DNA of 55,779 nucleotides from an uncultured Lachnospiraceae bacterium (GCA_947626965.1 CANQUH010000006.1:1-55779), one strand, 5' to 3'. Shown: positions 8,417 through 16,963, counted from the first letter of the stretch. The notes: generated from the sequence alone by a model not told the origin. Numbers and translations are program-made.

Positions 8417-8463
8417 GCAGGCCCGTGTAAGGAAACCAGCTGCTGACGCAGCACACGGGCCCG
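8417..8463. repeat. Family B hairpin repeat (GTGT...CAGCTGCTGACGCAGC...ACAC)
   Basis: GGCCCGTGT pairs with ACACGGGCC (9 bp) and encloses a second stem GCTGC-TGAC-GCAGC. A diverged copy lies at 40170-40202 and an end fragment in reverse at 11526-11544. The following bases GAGCAGGAGGGAAAACCGCC resemble, in reverse, the hairpin at 34587-34616. Confidence 0.8.
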
Positions 8464-8478
8464 CGGCGAGCAGGAGGG

Positions 8479-8516
8479 AAAACCGCCTCCTACCCGATCA
8501 GGTCACCGGCGGTTTT
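8479..8516. terminator. Bidirectional terminator between DUF554 and deacetylase-like genes
   Basis: AAAACCGCC (8479-8487) pairs with GGCGGTTTT (8508-8516) and is followed by TTTTT on the plus strand and by GGCGGTTTTCC on the minus strand. The genes on both sides converge on it. Confidence 0.75.
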
Positions 8517-8555
8517 TGTGTATTAGGACACAGAATAAATTCTAAAGCACTCTCC

Positions 8556-9512
8556 TCAGCTCTTCGGAATCTGCCTCCCGTTCTCATCAATCCTGTAATT
8601 TTCGCGGCAGACGAGCTGTGACACCGGTACCAGCTCATATCCCATCTCCTGCAGCCCCCGGATTACCGCATCCAGGGACTGCGCCGTATATTTCGCTCCG
8701 CTGTGCATCCGGATCACGGAGCCGTTTTTCAGATTCCCGCTCTGCGTCACGTTCGCAATCACGGCATCCTGTCCGTAGTCCTTCCAGTCGCCGGAATCCA
8801 CATCCCACTGCACCGTGAGATAATGATTCAGCTGCGCAGTTTCCAGCAGATTGCCGCTGCAGTCCCCGTACGGCGCACGGCACAGATTCATTTCAACCCC
8901 TGTCAGCTCCTGCACCGCCTCATGGGCCTGCGTCAGTTCCTCATTGATCTCTGTCTTTGTCAGCTTTCCCATATCTATATAATTCATGCCATAGCTTCCG
9001 ATATCATGACCGGCATCCGCAATTGCCCGGATCTCCTCCGGATGATTTTCCGCCCACTCTCCCGTCACAAAAAAGGCAGCTCTGATCTGATCTTTACTGA
9101 GAATGTCAAGAATATTCCGCACATCCGCGTCACCGACCGTATCAAACGTCAGCGCCGCCTGCTTCTTTTCCGTCTGCACCGAACAGACCGGCATACTGTT
9201 TCCATAAAAGATATTCCCGGCCTCCACGCTTTTCTGATTGTTGATGTAAGCGCCCGCAAAAAACACGAGGGAACACAGTCCGACCAGCCCCAGCCCTCTT
9301 AAACGATACCAGAGTATCGCTGCACCTGTCTCCGCACGATCGCCTGAACCGTCCCGTACACCGTCTTTTTCGCGGCCGCCTTCATCTTCCGCGCAGCTGC
9401 CTGCGCTTTCTTTTCTGTTGTCCTTCGCACCGCTGCACGCCTGATCCTTCTCGCGATGCACCACGTTCTTCTGGATGTGATCTTCCGCACGATCGCACGT
9501 ATGATTTTTCAT
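8556..9512 (-). CDS. NodB-like polysaccharide deacetylase homologue, probably inactive (PdaB/YlxY-like layout)
   Basis: 318 aa. A charged, Cys-containing N-terminal stretch (1-70) is followed by one membrane segment (about 75-95, GLVGLCSLVFFAGAYI) and an extracytoplasmic NodB domain (about 110-300). Motif 1 reads TFDTVGD instead of TFDDGP. Motif 2 reads HDIGSYGMNY, where the family has two metal-binding His (NHxxxH); both are Tyr here. Motif 3 RAPYG, DVDSGDW and the late His (VIRMHSG) are kept. Loss of one Asp and two His should remove the metal, so I infer a non-catalytic, carbohydrate-binding or structural role, perhaps in the spore or envelope. The start ATG is preceded by GAGAGGCGG. It is a single gene followed by a terminator. 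Confidence 0.82.
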   Translation of the reverse strand: MKNHTCDRAEDHIQKNVVHREKDQACSGAKDNRKESAGSCAEDEGGREKDGVRDGSGDRAETGAAILWYRLRGLGLVGLCSLVFFAGAYINNQKSVEAGNIFYGNSMPVCSVQTEKKQAALTFDTVGDADVRNILDILSKDQIRAAFFVTGEWAENHPEEIRAIADAGHDIGSYGMNYIDMGKLTKTEINEELTQAHEAVQELTGVEMNLCRAPYGDCSGNLLETAQLNHYLTVQWDVDSGDWKDYGQDAVIANVTQSGNLKNGSVIRMHSGAKYTAQSLDAVIRGLQEMGYELVPVSQLVCRENYRIDENGRQIPKS

Positions 9513-9697
9513 GCATTCCGCCCGCCTCTCCGAACCTGTTCATCCCGGTTCTCTGGTCTACTATATGCAGGCAGCACGGCCGTTATTCCGATGCGGCGCA
9601 CACCCTTCGTTATAGTTCACACATCATGTCATGATGCTGGGGTCAAAAGATGCCAGACGGATTGTTTCGTGCTTCGCGTCTCCGCTCCGCTGCGGTC

Positions 9698-9730
9698 GGT
9701 GCTGGACGAGCGCCACCGGCGCTCAGCACC
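9698..9730 (+). repeat. Family A REP-like hairpin, copy B1
   Basis: Outer stem GGTGCT/AGCACC, 4-base bulge GGAC, inner stem GAGCGCC/GGCGCTC, loop ACC. It is preceded by TCTCCGCTCCGCTGCGGTC, as in the copies at 9785 and 47931. The inner stem sequence differs from the other copies but still pairs. Confidence 0.85.
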
Positions 9731-9784
9731 CCACAATCCTGCCCAAGATTCGGAAATCATGGGGGTCTCCGCTCCGCTGCGGTC

Positions 9785-9819
9785 GGTGCTAAACGAACGT
9801 CCACTGGACGTTCAGCACC
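9785..9819 (+). repeat. Family A REP-like hairpin, copy B2
   Basis: Outer stem GGTGCT/AGCACC, bulge AAAC, inner stem GAACGTCC/GGACGTTC, loop ACT. The core is identical to the copy at 47931-47965, about 38 kb away. Confidence 0.85.
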
Positions 9820-9942
9820 CCTGCCCCACTTTTTCCTCATCTTGGGACAGGTCATAAAGTCACTCACCCACCGACATGCAAGCATGTCGTGGATTCGGAC
9901 TTTTGACCCTGGCATCATGACATTGATTCACACACTACAAAG

Positions 9943-9962
9943 TTCAGCGCTCCAGCGCTGAA
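9943..9962. repeat. Perfect 9-bp palindromic hairpin
   Basis: TTCAGCGCT and AGCGCTGAA face each other across two bases, just downstream of the MITE-like element and 24 bases from the stop of the ATPase gene. It may act as a terminator stem, but no T-run follows. Confidence 0.5.
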
Positions 9963-9985
9963 CGCGCGAAAATGCAGCCGCGATG

Positions 9986-11383
9986 TCACCGACAGGCAAA
10001 CAGATCTTCCAGAGTAAAAAGCATGGCCCCATCCTCCCTGGCGCGCCTTAAAACAGGACTCGTAAACCCTGATTTACTGATAAAAATAAAATATTTCTCC
10101 TCTGCGGAAGGGAATGCTTTTGACGCAAGAATCAAATCATCATACTCCTCCATCGGCATTGGTCTGTTTCTGAATTTACATTCGCAGAAAATTGCTTTTG
10201 TTCTTCTTTTATCCAGAGCCAGGATATCTACATCGTCCTGCTGCCTGACTGCCGGATTGTTTCCCCACCATTTTCCAATTGTATGCGGTATAAACGGAAG
10301 ATTCCCCGCTTTCGCCATCCGGATCAGATACTGCAGGCATATCTTTTCAAAAACGGGTCCCATATAGTCATTAAGTTCCCCGAGGATTTCATCGCATGTC
10401 TTTTCTTTTCCCAATATCGCATGGTAACTCCGGTCAGAAAAAACGTATCGATACCAGAATTTATAGAAATTATCCGTGATTTCATAGATGCCCTTTTTGC
10501 TGTTCTCCGCCTCGCCGCATGGTACCGATTTTTTCAGGAGCCGGATGCTTTGCAGGGTGATCATATATTTGCTGCATTTGTTTTTCTCTTCATGGATCAG
10601 ATTTGAAATTTCAGTAACACGGTTACATCCATTTGCCACCGCCTCCATGATGCTGTTATAAACATGCGGTTCCCTCAGCTCCATACGCAGAAGTGTCTGC
10701 GGCTCATCATACAGAAACGCCCCTTCATCCAGAATCTCATTTATGATATTTTCTCTTATGGATTTTTGTGGATTAAAAGCATTCAGGTACCTCGGCACGC
10801 CTCCCAGGATCCCATAAGCGATTAGTTTATCCTCCATACTGTATGCCGGGAAAAAATCAGCGCTTTCCAGATAATCAAATGGTTTTATCTCCATGGAACC
10901 CGTAATTCTTCCGTACAAAGGGCTTTTATATCCCATGACTTCATTCACCATAAAGCTGACGCTTGACCCGCAGAGGATTAAAAACATATTCTGATCTTTC
11001 CACGCATGATCGATCTGATGCTGAAAAATACTCTTTATGGAGGGGTTCGCCGCCGCCATAAACGGAAATTCATCAATAATCAGAATTGTTTTTTCTTCTT
11101 TGGAGGATTTTTTCCCCACATAAGCCAGCGCGCTTCCCCAATCCGGAAATGCCGCGATAAAAGTTCCGTTAAAAAACTGCTGCACAAGTTTTGAAAAATC
11201 CAGCAGATTCAGTGCGTCATTTTTTTCCTGGGCCGGAAAAAAGATACTCCTGTGTCTGCCGGCAAACTCCTGAAGAATCGTTGTTTTTCCTATGCGCCTT
11301 CTCCCGTACATGATCAGAAATTCAAATTTGCCGCTCTGATACATGCGTTCAAGCCTGTCCAGTTCCTCTGCTCTTCCTATCAT
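9986..11383 (-). CDS. AAA-type ATPase with C-terminal DUF234-like domain
   Basis: 465 aa, cytoplasmic. It belongs to the ATPase group first noted in archaea and common in gut Clostridia and Bacteroidetes. The P-loop is GRRRIGKTT (about 27-35) and Walker B is ILIIDEFPF; a sensor-like LCGSS follows. A winged-helix segment lies in the middle (NRVTEISNLI...). The C-terminal part contains DVDILALDKRRTKAIFCECKF, which has the spacing of a PD-(D/E)xK-like nuclease core as seen in the DUF234 group. The role is unknown; defence, toxin-like or mobile-element functions have been suggested for relatives, but nothing here proves one. The gene stands alone between repeat DNA and 15-bp iterons. A short start (MIGRAEELDRLERMY) fits the family. 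Confidence 0.85.
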   Translation of the reverse strand: MIGRAEELDRLERMYQSGKFEFLIMYGRRRIGKTTILQEFAGRHRSIFFPAQEKNDALNLLDFSKLVQQFFNGTFIAAFPDWGSALAYVGKKSSKEEKTILIIDEFPFMAAANPSIKSIFQHQIDHAWKDQNMFLILCGSSVSFMVNEVMGYKSPLYGRITGSMEIKPFDYLESADFFPAYSMEDKLIAYGILGGVPRYLNAFNPQKSIRENIINEILDEGAFLYDEPQTLLRMELREPHVYNSIMEAVANGCNRVTEISNLIHEEKNKCSKYMITLQSIRLLKKSVPCGEAENSKKGIYEITDNFYKFWYRYVFSDRSYHAILGKEKTCDEILGELNDYMGPVFEKICLQYLIRMAKAGNLPFIPHTIGKWWGNNPAVRQQDDVDILALDKRRTKAIFCECKFRNRPMPMEEYDDLILASKAFPSAEEKYFIFISKSGFTSPVLRRAREDGAMLFTLEDLFACR

Positions 11384-11437
11384 ACAGACCGCCTCCCAGA
11401 ATATAGGATATATTTGGATACACTATGTACGTTAACA

Positions 11438-11489
11438 TAGTATATGTTTAGGTATACTACTTTAAGGTAGTATACTTTAAAGTAGTATA
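11438..11489. repeat. 15-bp iteron array upstream of the ATPase gene
   Basis: TAGTATA or its complement TATACTA recurs at 11438, 11453, 11468 and 11483, exactly 15 bp apart, separated by 8-base spacers like CTTTAAGG. The second unit is inverted, so neighbouring units form palindromes (for example 11453-11474). Weaker units may extend upstream to 11408. The array sits 55-106 bp before the ATPase start, where a repressor could bind. Confidence 0.75.
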
Positions 11490-11525
11490 TCTTTCAATAC
11501 CCAAACGAAACGGCCAGCGTCTATT

Positions 11526-11544
11526 TTCCTTACACGGGCCTGCG
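11526..11544 (-). repeat. Fragment of family B hairpin repeat
   Basis: In reverse this matches the left end of the copy at 8417-8463 (GCAGGCCCGTGTAAGGAAA). The second half is missing. Confidence 0.65.
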
Positions 11545-11569
11545 AAAAAAAGAATGTGCCTGTGACACA

Positions 11570-11604
11570 AAAAAACAAGGCTGCCACCTGTCCCGCAGGT
11601 GACA
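11570..11604 (-). terminator. Terminator after rpoD
   Basis: On the minus strand TGTCACCTG pairs with CAGGTGGCA around CGGGA, and GCCTTGTTTTTTTG follows. It lies about 80 bases beyond the rpoD stop. Confidence 0.85.
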
Positions 11605-11684
11605 ACCCTTCGTCCACAATAAACAAAATCCACAAACTGCTTCCACTCAAAAATTCTGTTCCAAAAACTTCATCCGAAAATTTC

Positions 11685-12821
11685 TCAGTTCAGGAAATCC
11701 TTCAGCCTCTTGCTTCTCGACGGATGTCTCAGTTTCCTGAGCGCCTTCGCCTCGATCTGACGGATTCTCTCTCTCGTGACGTTGAACTCCTTGCCCACTT
11801 CCTCGAGCGTACGCGCGCGTCCGTCCTTCAGGCCGAAACGCAGCCGCACCACCTGGCGCTCACGCTCTGTCAGAGATTCCAGAGCCGTCGTCAGCTCGGC
11901 GCGCAGCATCGAGAACGCGGCGGAATCCGCCGGCGACAGCGCGGTATCGTCCTCGATGAAATCTCCGAGATGAGAATCATCCTCCTCGCCGATCGGCGTG
12001 TCGAGGGACACCGGATCACGCGAGATCTTCAGCACCTCGCGCACACGGGCGACCGGAACATTCAGACGGTCCGCGACTTCCTCCGGGGTCGGTTCGCGGC
12101 CAAGCTCCTGCAGAAGCGTTCTCGTCATGCGCAGCGTCTTGTTGATCGTCTCAACCATATGTACCGGCACACGGATCGTCCGTCCCGTATCCGCGATCCC
12201 TCTGGTGATCGCCTGGCGGATCCACCAGGTCGCATATGTGCTGAACTTGTAGCCTTTTGTATAATCAAATTTATCGACAGCCTTCATCAGGCCCATATTG
12301 CCCTCCTGGATCAGATCGAGAAACGGCATTCCTCTTCCGACGTATTTCTTGGCAATGCTTACAACCAGACGCAGATTTGCCTCCGTCAGCTTTTTCTTGG
12401 CTTCCTCATCGCCCTGCTCTACCAGCTTCGCCAGTTCCACTTCCTCGTCTCCGGATAACAGAGGGACATTTCCTATTTCTTTCAGATACATCCGAACAGG
12501 ATCTTCCGTGCTCACTCCTTCGAGAATGTCCACATCATCAATCAGTTCGATCTCTTCCCGCTCGGATTCGGACAGCAGTATGTCATCGTCCGTATCGAGC
12601 AGCAGTTCTTCCTCCGGCATATCCTCCGGCGATTTGCCCCGCAGAATATCGATATGATTTTTCTCAAGATATTCCAGAATCATATCCATCTTGTCTTCCG
12701 TCAGATCTATCCCCGGAAATGCATTCAGGATTTCATCGTACTCCAGCTCATTTTTCTTGGACTTGGCAAGGGCTTTCAGATTTTCCAGATTTTTAATAAA
12801 CTGCTCCTGTACTTCATTCAT
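11685..12821 (-). CDS. rpoD: RNA polymerase primary sigma factor RpoD (SigA)
   Basis: 378 aa housekeeping sigma factor. Region 1.1 is at the N-terminus (1-60), followed by an acidic stretch ([21 protein letters not shown]). Region 1.2 ([14 protein letters not shown]), region 2 ([27 protein letters not shown], then [15 protein letters not shown]), region 3 and region 4 ([30 protein letters not shown]) are all intact. Region 2.4/4.2 residues are the usual ones for TTGACA/TATAAT promoters, which fits the promoters seen in this window. In most Firmicutes dnaG is directly upstream; here a ClpX-like gene is, so the usual macromolecular synthesis operon is broken up. A promoter and a terminator frame it as its own transcript. 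Confidence 0.97.
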   Translation of the reverse strand: MNEVQEQFIKNLENLKALAKSKKNELEYDEILNAFPGIDLTEDKMDMILEYLEKNHIDILRGKSPEDMPEEELLLDTDDDILLSESEREEIELIDDVDILEGVSTEDPVRMYLKEIGNVPLLSGDEEVELAKLVEQGDEEAKKKLTEANLRLVVSIAKKYVGRGMPFLDLIQEGNMGLMKAVDKFDYTKGYKFSTYATWWIRQAITRGIADTGRTIRVPVHMVETINKTLRMTRTLLQELGREPTPEEVADRLNVPVARVREVLKISRDPVSLDTPIGEEDDSHLGDFIEDDTALSPADSAAFSMLRAELTTALESLTERERQVVRLRFGLKDGRARTLEEVGKEFNVTRERIRQIEAKALRKLRHPSRSKRLKDFLN

Positions 12822-12863
12822 GAGTATTTTCTCCCCCCATCTGTCAGATTGTGCCTGCCTTTT

Positions 12864-12892
12864 AACATAACATTTTTGACAAAGGCTGTCAA
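12864..12892 (-). promoter_or_regulatory. Promoter of rpoD
   Basis: On the minus strand TTGACA (12887-12892) and TATGTT (12864-12869) are 17 bases apart, 42 bases upstream of the rpoD ATG. Confidence 0.75.
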
Positions 12893-12945
12893 CTTCTGCA
12901 TAAAAAATGATACAGGCAATAACAGGAATATTTTTTGCTGTCCTT

Positions 12946-14451
12946 TTATCCCGGCAGCGCTCCCGCCGTGCGCAGCGATATCATCGGGCCTCCGGTATTT
13001 TCTATGTAACCGCGGGTGATCCGTACGCTCCCGATGTTATCATCCTTCGGTATCTCATACATGATATCCAGCATAATCTCCTCAATGATCGCGCGCAGAG
13101 CACGGGCGCCGGTTTTTTTCTCAAGCGCACGCTCGGCAATCGCTTCAAGAGCGTCGTCGTCAAACTCCAGCTGAACCTCATCCATGGCAAGAAGTTTTTT
13201 ATACTGCTTGATGATCGCGTTGCGCGGTTCCTTCAGAATCTGCACGAGCATCTCCTTTGTGAGTCCCCTGAGCGAGAAAATCACCGGGAGTCTCCCGATA
13301 AACTCCGGGATCATGCCGAATTTCCGGACGTCCTCCACCGTGACCTTCGAGAGAATATCCGGGTCATCGTCGTATTTATCTTTCAGATCGCTGCAAAAGC
13401 CGATGGAAGCCTGTTTGTTGAGCCGCTCCTTGATGATCTCTTCCAGACCCGGGAACGCTCCTCCGCAGATAAACAGGATATTCTTTGTGTTTACGGTCTC
13501 CATGGGAACCATCGCGTTCTTGCTCGTCGCTCCGACCGGAACCTCGATCTCGCTTCCTTCCAGCAGCTTCAGCATTCCCTGCTGCACCGATTCTCCGCTC
13601 ACATCCCGCTGGTTCGCGTTGCGTTTCTTCGCAATCTTGTCAACCTCATCAATAAAGATAATTCCCTGTTCCGCACGTTCCACATCATTGTCCGCAGCGG
13701 CGAGAAGCCGCGATACCACACTCTCGATATCGTCACCGATATAACCAGCTTCTGTCAGCGAGGTTGCATCCGTGATCGCAAGCGGAACGTCAAGCAGGCG
13801 CGCCAGCGTTTTGACCAGATAGGTCTTGCCGCTTCCTGTCGGACCAATCATCAGCATGTTGGATTTCTCAATCTCAACGTCATCCGTCATATCTGATGAA
13901 ATTCTCTTGTAGTGATTATATACCGCCACGGAAATTACTTTTTTTGCATATTCCTGCCCGATCACAAATTCATCCAGACTGGCCTTGATCTTGTGGGGCG
14001 CCGGCAGCTTCCTGCGGTCCAGCGGCTTCTTTTCCTGTTGTTCCTGCGGTTTTTTCTTTTTGATTCTCTGTTTCTGAGGGATCATATTAAACAGATCAGA
14101 AAGATTGATCATGCTGATGTTCGTCATCTTCGGTTTCTGTTTCCCCTTGTCAGAATCCTTTTTGTCATCTTTCTGCCCTTCCTGCATTCCCTGCTGCAGT
14201 CCTTCCGGCATTCCCATTGCGCTGGCAATATTCATCACGTCTTTATAGGACAGTTCCGACGATCCCATCGTATCGAACGCCTTCTGCATGCAGTGATGGC
14301 AGATGCAGATCTGATTCGGCAGGCAGATCATCTCTCCGGCCTTGCTCTCCGGCCTGCGGCAGACAAAGCAGACCTTCTCATACTCTTCCGTATCCACAGT
14401 TTCTGCGGGAGCATTCTGCTCCATTACCTCGTCCTTGTTCCTTTCTTCCAT
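12946..14451 (-). CDS. ClpX-like AAA+ ATPase with extended linker
   Basis: 501 aa, against about 420 for ordinary ClpX. The N-terminal zinc finger is present (Cys28, Cys31, Cys51, Cys54 in CFVC...CHHC). A Lys/Gln-rich linker of about 90 residues (60-150) is much longer than usual. The AAA+ core has Walker A GPTGSGKT (203-210), pore loop GYIGDD (236-241), Walker B IIFIDEVD (264-271) and TGARALR (sensor 2). The ClpP-docking tripeptide IGF is kept (350-352, followed by Cys instead of Gly), so it may still dock on ClpP. The RKH-type loop is altered ([14 protein letters not shown]). No clpP or tig is nearby, and I infer a second, divergent ClpX paralogue beside a regular one elsewhere; that is not testable here. 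Confidence 0.85.
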   Translation of the reverse strand: MEERNKDEVMEQNAPAETVDTEEYEKVCFVCRRPESKAGEMICLPNQICICHHCMQKAFDTMGSSELSYKDVMNIASAMGMPEGLQQGMQEGQKDDKKDSDKGKQKPKMTNISMINLSDLFNMIPQKQRIKKKKPQEQQEKKPLDRRKLPAPHKIKASLDEFVIGQEYAKKVISVAVYNHYKRISSDMTDDVEIEKSNMLMIGPTGSGKTYLVKTLARLLDVPLAITDATSLTEAGYIGDDIESVVSRLLAAADNDVERAEQGIIFIDEVDKIAKKRNANQRDVSGESVQQGMLKLLEGSEIEVPVGATSKNAMVPMETVNTKNILFICGGAFPGLEEIIKERLNKQASIGFCSDLKDKYDDDPDILSKVTVEDVRKFGMIPEFIGRLPVIFSLRGLTKEMLVQILKEPRNAIIKQYKKLLAMDEVQLEFDDDALEAIAERALEKKTGARALRAIIEEIMLDIMYEIPKDDNIGSVRITRGYIENTGGPMISLRTAGALPG

Positions 14452-14650
14452 TCTTTACTCCCAAAGCATTTTAAAAACCAGGTTCCTGCTGCTGTTCACG
14501 GCCTGTAAGAGAGTGAACGACAGCCCGGTCCGCGGACCGAAACGAACTTACCCCAATGTCACTTTCATCATTTGCGTCCGGCAATCCCCCCTGTCAGATT
14601 TTGCATTTGTTTTCTATTTTAAGACCCACGCGGGCCATGGCATGGAATGT

Positions 14651-14681
14651 ATGTCATCTTTTGACCCAAACATCATGTCAT
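14651..14681. repeat. Solo copy of the MITE terminal repeat
   Basis: 14658-14681 matches the arm of the element at 9616-9935 (CTTTTGACCC...CATCATGTCAT) and is preceded by ATGTCAT. It lies in the 277-bp gap between clpX-like and a glycosyltransferase gene, which holds nothing else I recognise. Confidence 0.7.
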
Positions 14682-14728
14682 CAGGCGCCGCAGCCGAAAA
14701 AAAGCCGGCGTCTGTGTACGTTTTCAGG

Positions 14729-15661
14729 TTACTTTGCATCCGGGCCACTCCAGTATCCCCGGTCCATCGTGCAGAACAGAATCATCCGCCTTGGCAGATG
14801 GCGAAACGACTTCCCCAGACGGTATCCCGCGTACTTGAATCCGCTTTTTATGACCAGATCCGGCAGAAGCCAGATTTTCCGGCTGCGCAGAAGGTAAGCG
14901 GCCGTCTGTTTTACCATGCGTATGCCTTCTCCCTCCGAAGGTATTCCTTCAAAAATCTCCGGATGCTCCGCCTGAGATACACCGAGGTCAAAATTCCGCC
15001 GGAACTGCTGCATATTGCTGTAATTATGCGAATGAATCACTCTTGCGTCCGCACAATAGGCGACCGCTTTTCCGCTCTGGATCAGGCGCCCCGCAAAAAT
15101 CATATCCTCATTGAAAATTGTGCGCCTCTCAAAACCTCCAAGCTCCTCGTAGGCGCTCCTGCGGTACATCGCGCAGACATTGGAACAGAAAAATGTCTTG
15201 ATCCCCAGCCGCGTGAGATCCTCCTTCGTGCTGACTCTGCTCTCTGTCCCGTAATTAAAGCTCCTGGTATACCGTTCCAGCACGGAGCAGTCTTCGGCCG
15301 GAAGCTGCCGCGCGTACGCGGCGCAGACCCTCTCATCCTCAAAAGCCGCTCTCAGATTCTCAATCAGATGGGAATCCGCCGGCACCGCATCCTGCGTTAG
15401 AAACAGCAAAAACGCGCCGTGCAGCATTTCTGCCGCCATGTGCCGCGTTCCGCCATGGTTAAACTCCTCTTTCTTAATATGAATAACTTCAATATTGCCC
15501 GGAGCCTCCAGGTACGAATCATCAAACAGCTCCCGCTCCGTATTTACAAGCAGAATCCTGTGCGGCTTCCTTGTCTGCTCCGCCAGCTGCAAAAGCAGGC
15601 GGCGGAGCTTTTCATCCGGTTTGTACACCGGTATCACAACATCGATCTCTGTATCTCTCAT
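14729..15661 (-). CDS. Glycosyltransferase family 2, rhamnosyltransferase-like
   Basis: 310 aa, cytoplasmic face of the membrane. GT-A fold with DVVIPVYKPDEKLRRLLLQL at the start, HIKKEEFNHGGTRH, the acidic metal site FLTQDAVPAD and the acceptor region FNEDMIFAGR. This pattern (EFNHGGTRN-like, TQD) is typical of the RfbF/rhamnosyltransferase branch, so rhamnose transfer is a reasonable guess. It is the last gene of the leftward polysaccharide operon, 97 bp below the LCP gene. The C-terminal tail is rich in Arg/Lys and aromatic residues, as in membrane-associated members. Linkage and donor cannot be fixed. Confidence 0.85.
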   Translation of the reverse strand: MRDTEIDVVIPVYKPDEKLRRLLLQLAEQTRKPHRILLVNTERELFDDSYLEAPGNIEVIHIKKEEFNHGGTRHMAAEMLHGAFLLFLTQDAVPADSHLIENLRAAFEDERVCAAYARQLPAEDCSVLERYTRSFNYGTESRVSTKEDLTRLGIKTFFCSNVCAMYRRSAYEELGGFERRTIFNEDMIFAGRLIQSGKAVAYCADARVIHSHNYSNMQQFRRNFDLGVSQAEHPEIFEGIPSEGEGIRMVKQTAAYLLRSRKIWLLPDLVIKSGFKYAGYRLGKSFRHLPRRMILFCTMDRGYWSGPDAK

Positions 15662-15758
15662 GCTGCAGTTTTCATCCCTCCATCATCCTTCCGGGTCCTC
15701 TATCCCGCCAAAATGCCGCCGGTCACGGACTGCCGGAGAATGAACCACGGTTCTCCCG

Positions 15759-16835
15759 TCACTGAATTCCTGTATCCGAAATGATCTGATTGCTGATCTG
15801 CTGCACTGTATCGGACGGAGTATAATTCTCCTCCCCAAAGAGATAACTGTGAAGCTGCGTCACATTCGCAGCCAGATTTACCGGGATGACACAGTCCCCC
15901 GCAGCGATATTTGCCGCCTGCTGATTAAACGGAAATCCGGTCGAATCCGCAATATTATAACTCATAATACCTGTCGCGAGGCTGATCAGCTCCGGCGTGC
16001 TCAGGCTTGTCGAGATGTTTGGAACCATCTCAGTGACAATCGACACAACCTTAAGCGGCTGCGACTTCGCTTTCTCAAGAATCTTTCCAAGTACCTCTCT
16101 CTGACGGTCGGTACGCTTGTAATCCCAGCCCTCTGTGTAGCGGATCCGGCAGTAGGCCAGCGCCTGAATTCCATCCAGATGCTGATAACCCGCGGAAGAA
16201 AGCGGCACATAGGAAACTCCGGTCACACGGGAATTCTCCTCGCAGTATCCGTTCAGCCATGTCAGCTCCTCGTCCGTGATCTCCATGTCGATGCCGCCAA
16301 CCAGATCGACCATCTCAACAATCGCGTTGAAGTCCACCGTCACAAAATCTTCTATATTAAGATCAAGATTCGTATTCAGCATGTTAACTGACTGCTGTGC
16401 CCCGCCGGCGGCATAGCACTCCGTCGCCTTGCGGTAATGCCCGTCCGTATTGTCAAGATACGTGTCCCTGTATACCGACACCAGCTTGACATCCTTTGTC
16501 TTCTCATTGATGCTGCAGATGATAATCGTATCGCTGTTCGCGTAATCCAGATTTCCCTCCCTGGAGTCAACGCCAAACAACGCTATGTTGCGGTAATCCC
16601 CGGACAGATTCAGATTGTTCACCAGGATATCCCTGAGCTTCACGCGGTCCATCCGGTAAAGCTGCGCCCCCGCAAACAGCGCCGCGGCCGCAACCAGAAG
16701 CACAAGCACCTCAACTACAAACAGCCATCTCCTGCGTTTCTTTTTCCTCTTTCTTTTTCGAATATCTCCCTGCATCAGGGGATCCTCATAGTATCCTCCC
16801 CGGCCGTCTCCGGGGTAATTCCCTCTCTGTCCCAT
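15759..16835 (-). CDS. LytR-CpsA-Psr (LCP) family cell-wall polymer ligase
   Basis: 358 aa. A basic cytoplasmic tail (RKRKRKKKRRR, 27-37) is followed by one membrane helix (about 38-60, WLFVVEVLVLLVAAAALFAGA) and an extracytoplasmic LCP domain. That domain has ALFGVDSREGN, the arginine of VSVYRDTYLDN, DFNAIVEMVDLVGGIDMEI and the core RIRYTEGWDYKRTDRQREVL. LCP enzymes transfer undecaprenyl-linked glycopolymers onto peptidoglycan. Its place between a sugar-transferase gene and glycosyltransferases suggests it attaches the polymer made by this operon. AAAGGTGAG precedes the ATG. A 128-bp AT-rich gap upstream may carry an internal promoter. Confidence 0.93.
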   Translation of the reverse strand: MGQRGNYPGDGRGGYYEDPLMQGDIRKRKRKKKRRRWLFVVEVLVLLVAAAALFAGAQLYRMDRVKLRDILVNNLNLSGDYRNIALFGVDSREGNLDYANSDTIIICSINEKTKDVKLVSVYRDTYLDNTDGHYRKATECYAAGGAQQSVNMLNTNLDLNIEDFVTVDFNAIVEMVDLVGGIDMEITDEELTWLNGYCEENSRVTGVSYVPLSSAGYQHLDGIQALAYCRIRYTEGWDYKRTDRQREVLGKILEKAKSQPLKVVSIVTEMVPNISTSLSTPELISLATGIMSYNIADSTGFPFNQQAANIAAGDCVIPVNLAANVTQLHSYLFGEENYTPSDTVQQISNQIISDTGIQ

Positions 16836-16963
16836 TCTCTCTCACCTTTCGCCGTATGAAGCGCACGCTGACGCCGTCGTTTGTATCTACTATATCATTA
16901 TTTTGCAAAAAAGAAAATAAAAAATACATAAATCAATAATTAAAAAAATCGTTGTCTCTGTCC

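Larger units (their letters stand above)
9616..9935. mobile_element. MITE-like element with 24-bp terminal inverted repeats
   Basis: Terminal arms at 9626-9649 and 9900-9923 are inverted and match at 22 of 24 bases. TTCACACA occurs just outside both ends (9616-9623 and 9927-9934), a possible 8-bp target duplication. Inside are nested inverted repeats (CCTGCCCAAGAT 9738-9749 with ATCTTGGGACAGG 9839-9851), two family A hairpins and a CAAG-loop hairpin near 9882-9892. There is no coding capacity. One arm also occurs alone at 14651-14681. Confidence 0.7.

Noticed and set aside
8556..9512. Active peptidoglycan deacetylase
   Set aside because: One Asp and both His of the metal site are replaced, so activity should not be assumed from the family name.
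9456..9961. Plus-strand frames with RLRSAAVGA-like repeats
   Set aside because: They are translations of the two REP-like hairpins and their flanks, and the frames differ between copies.
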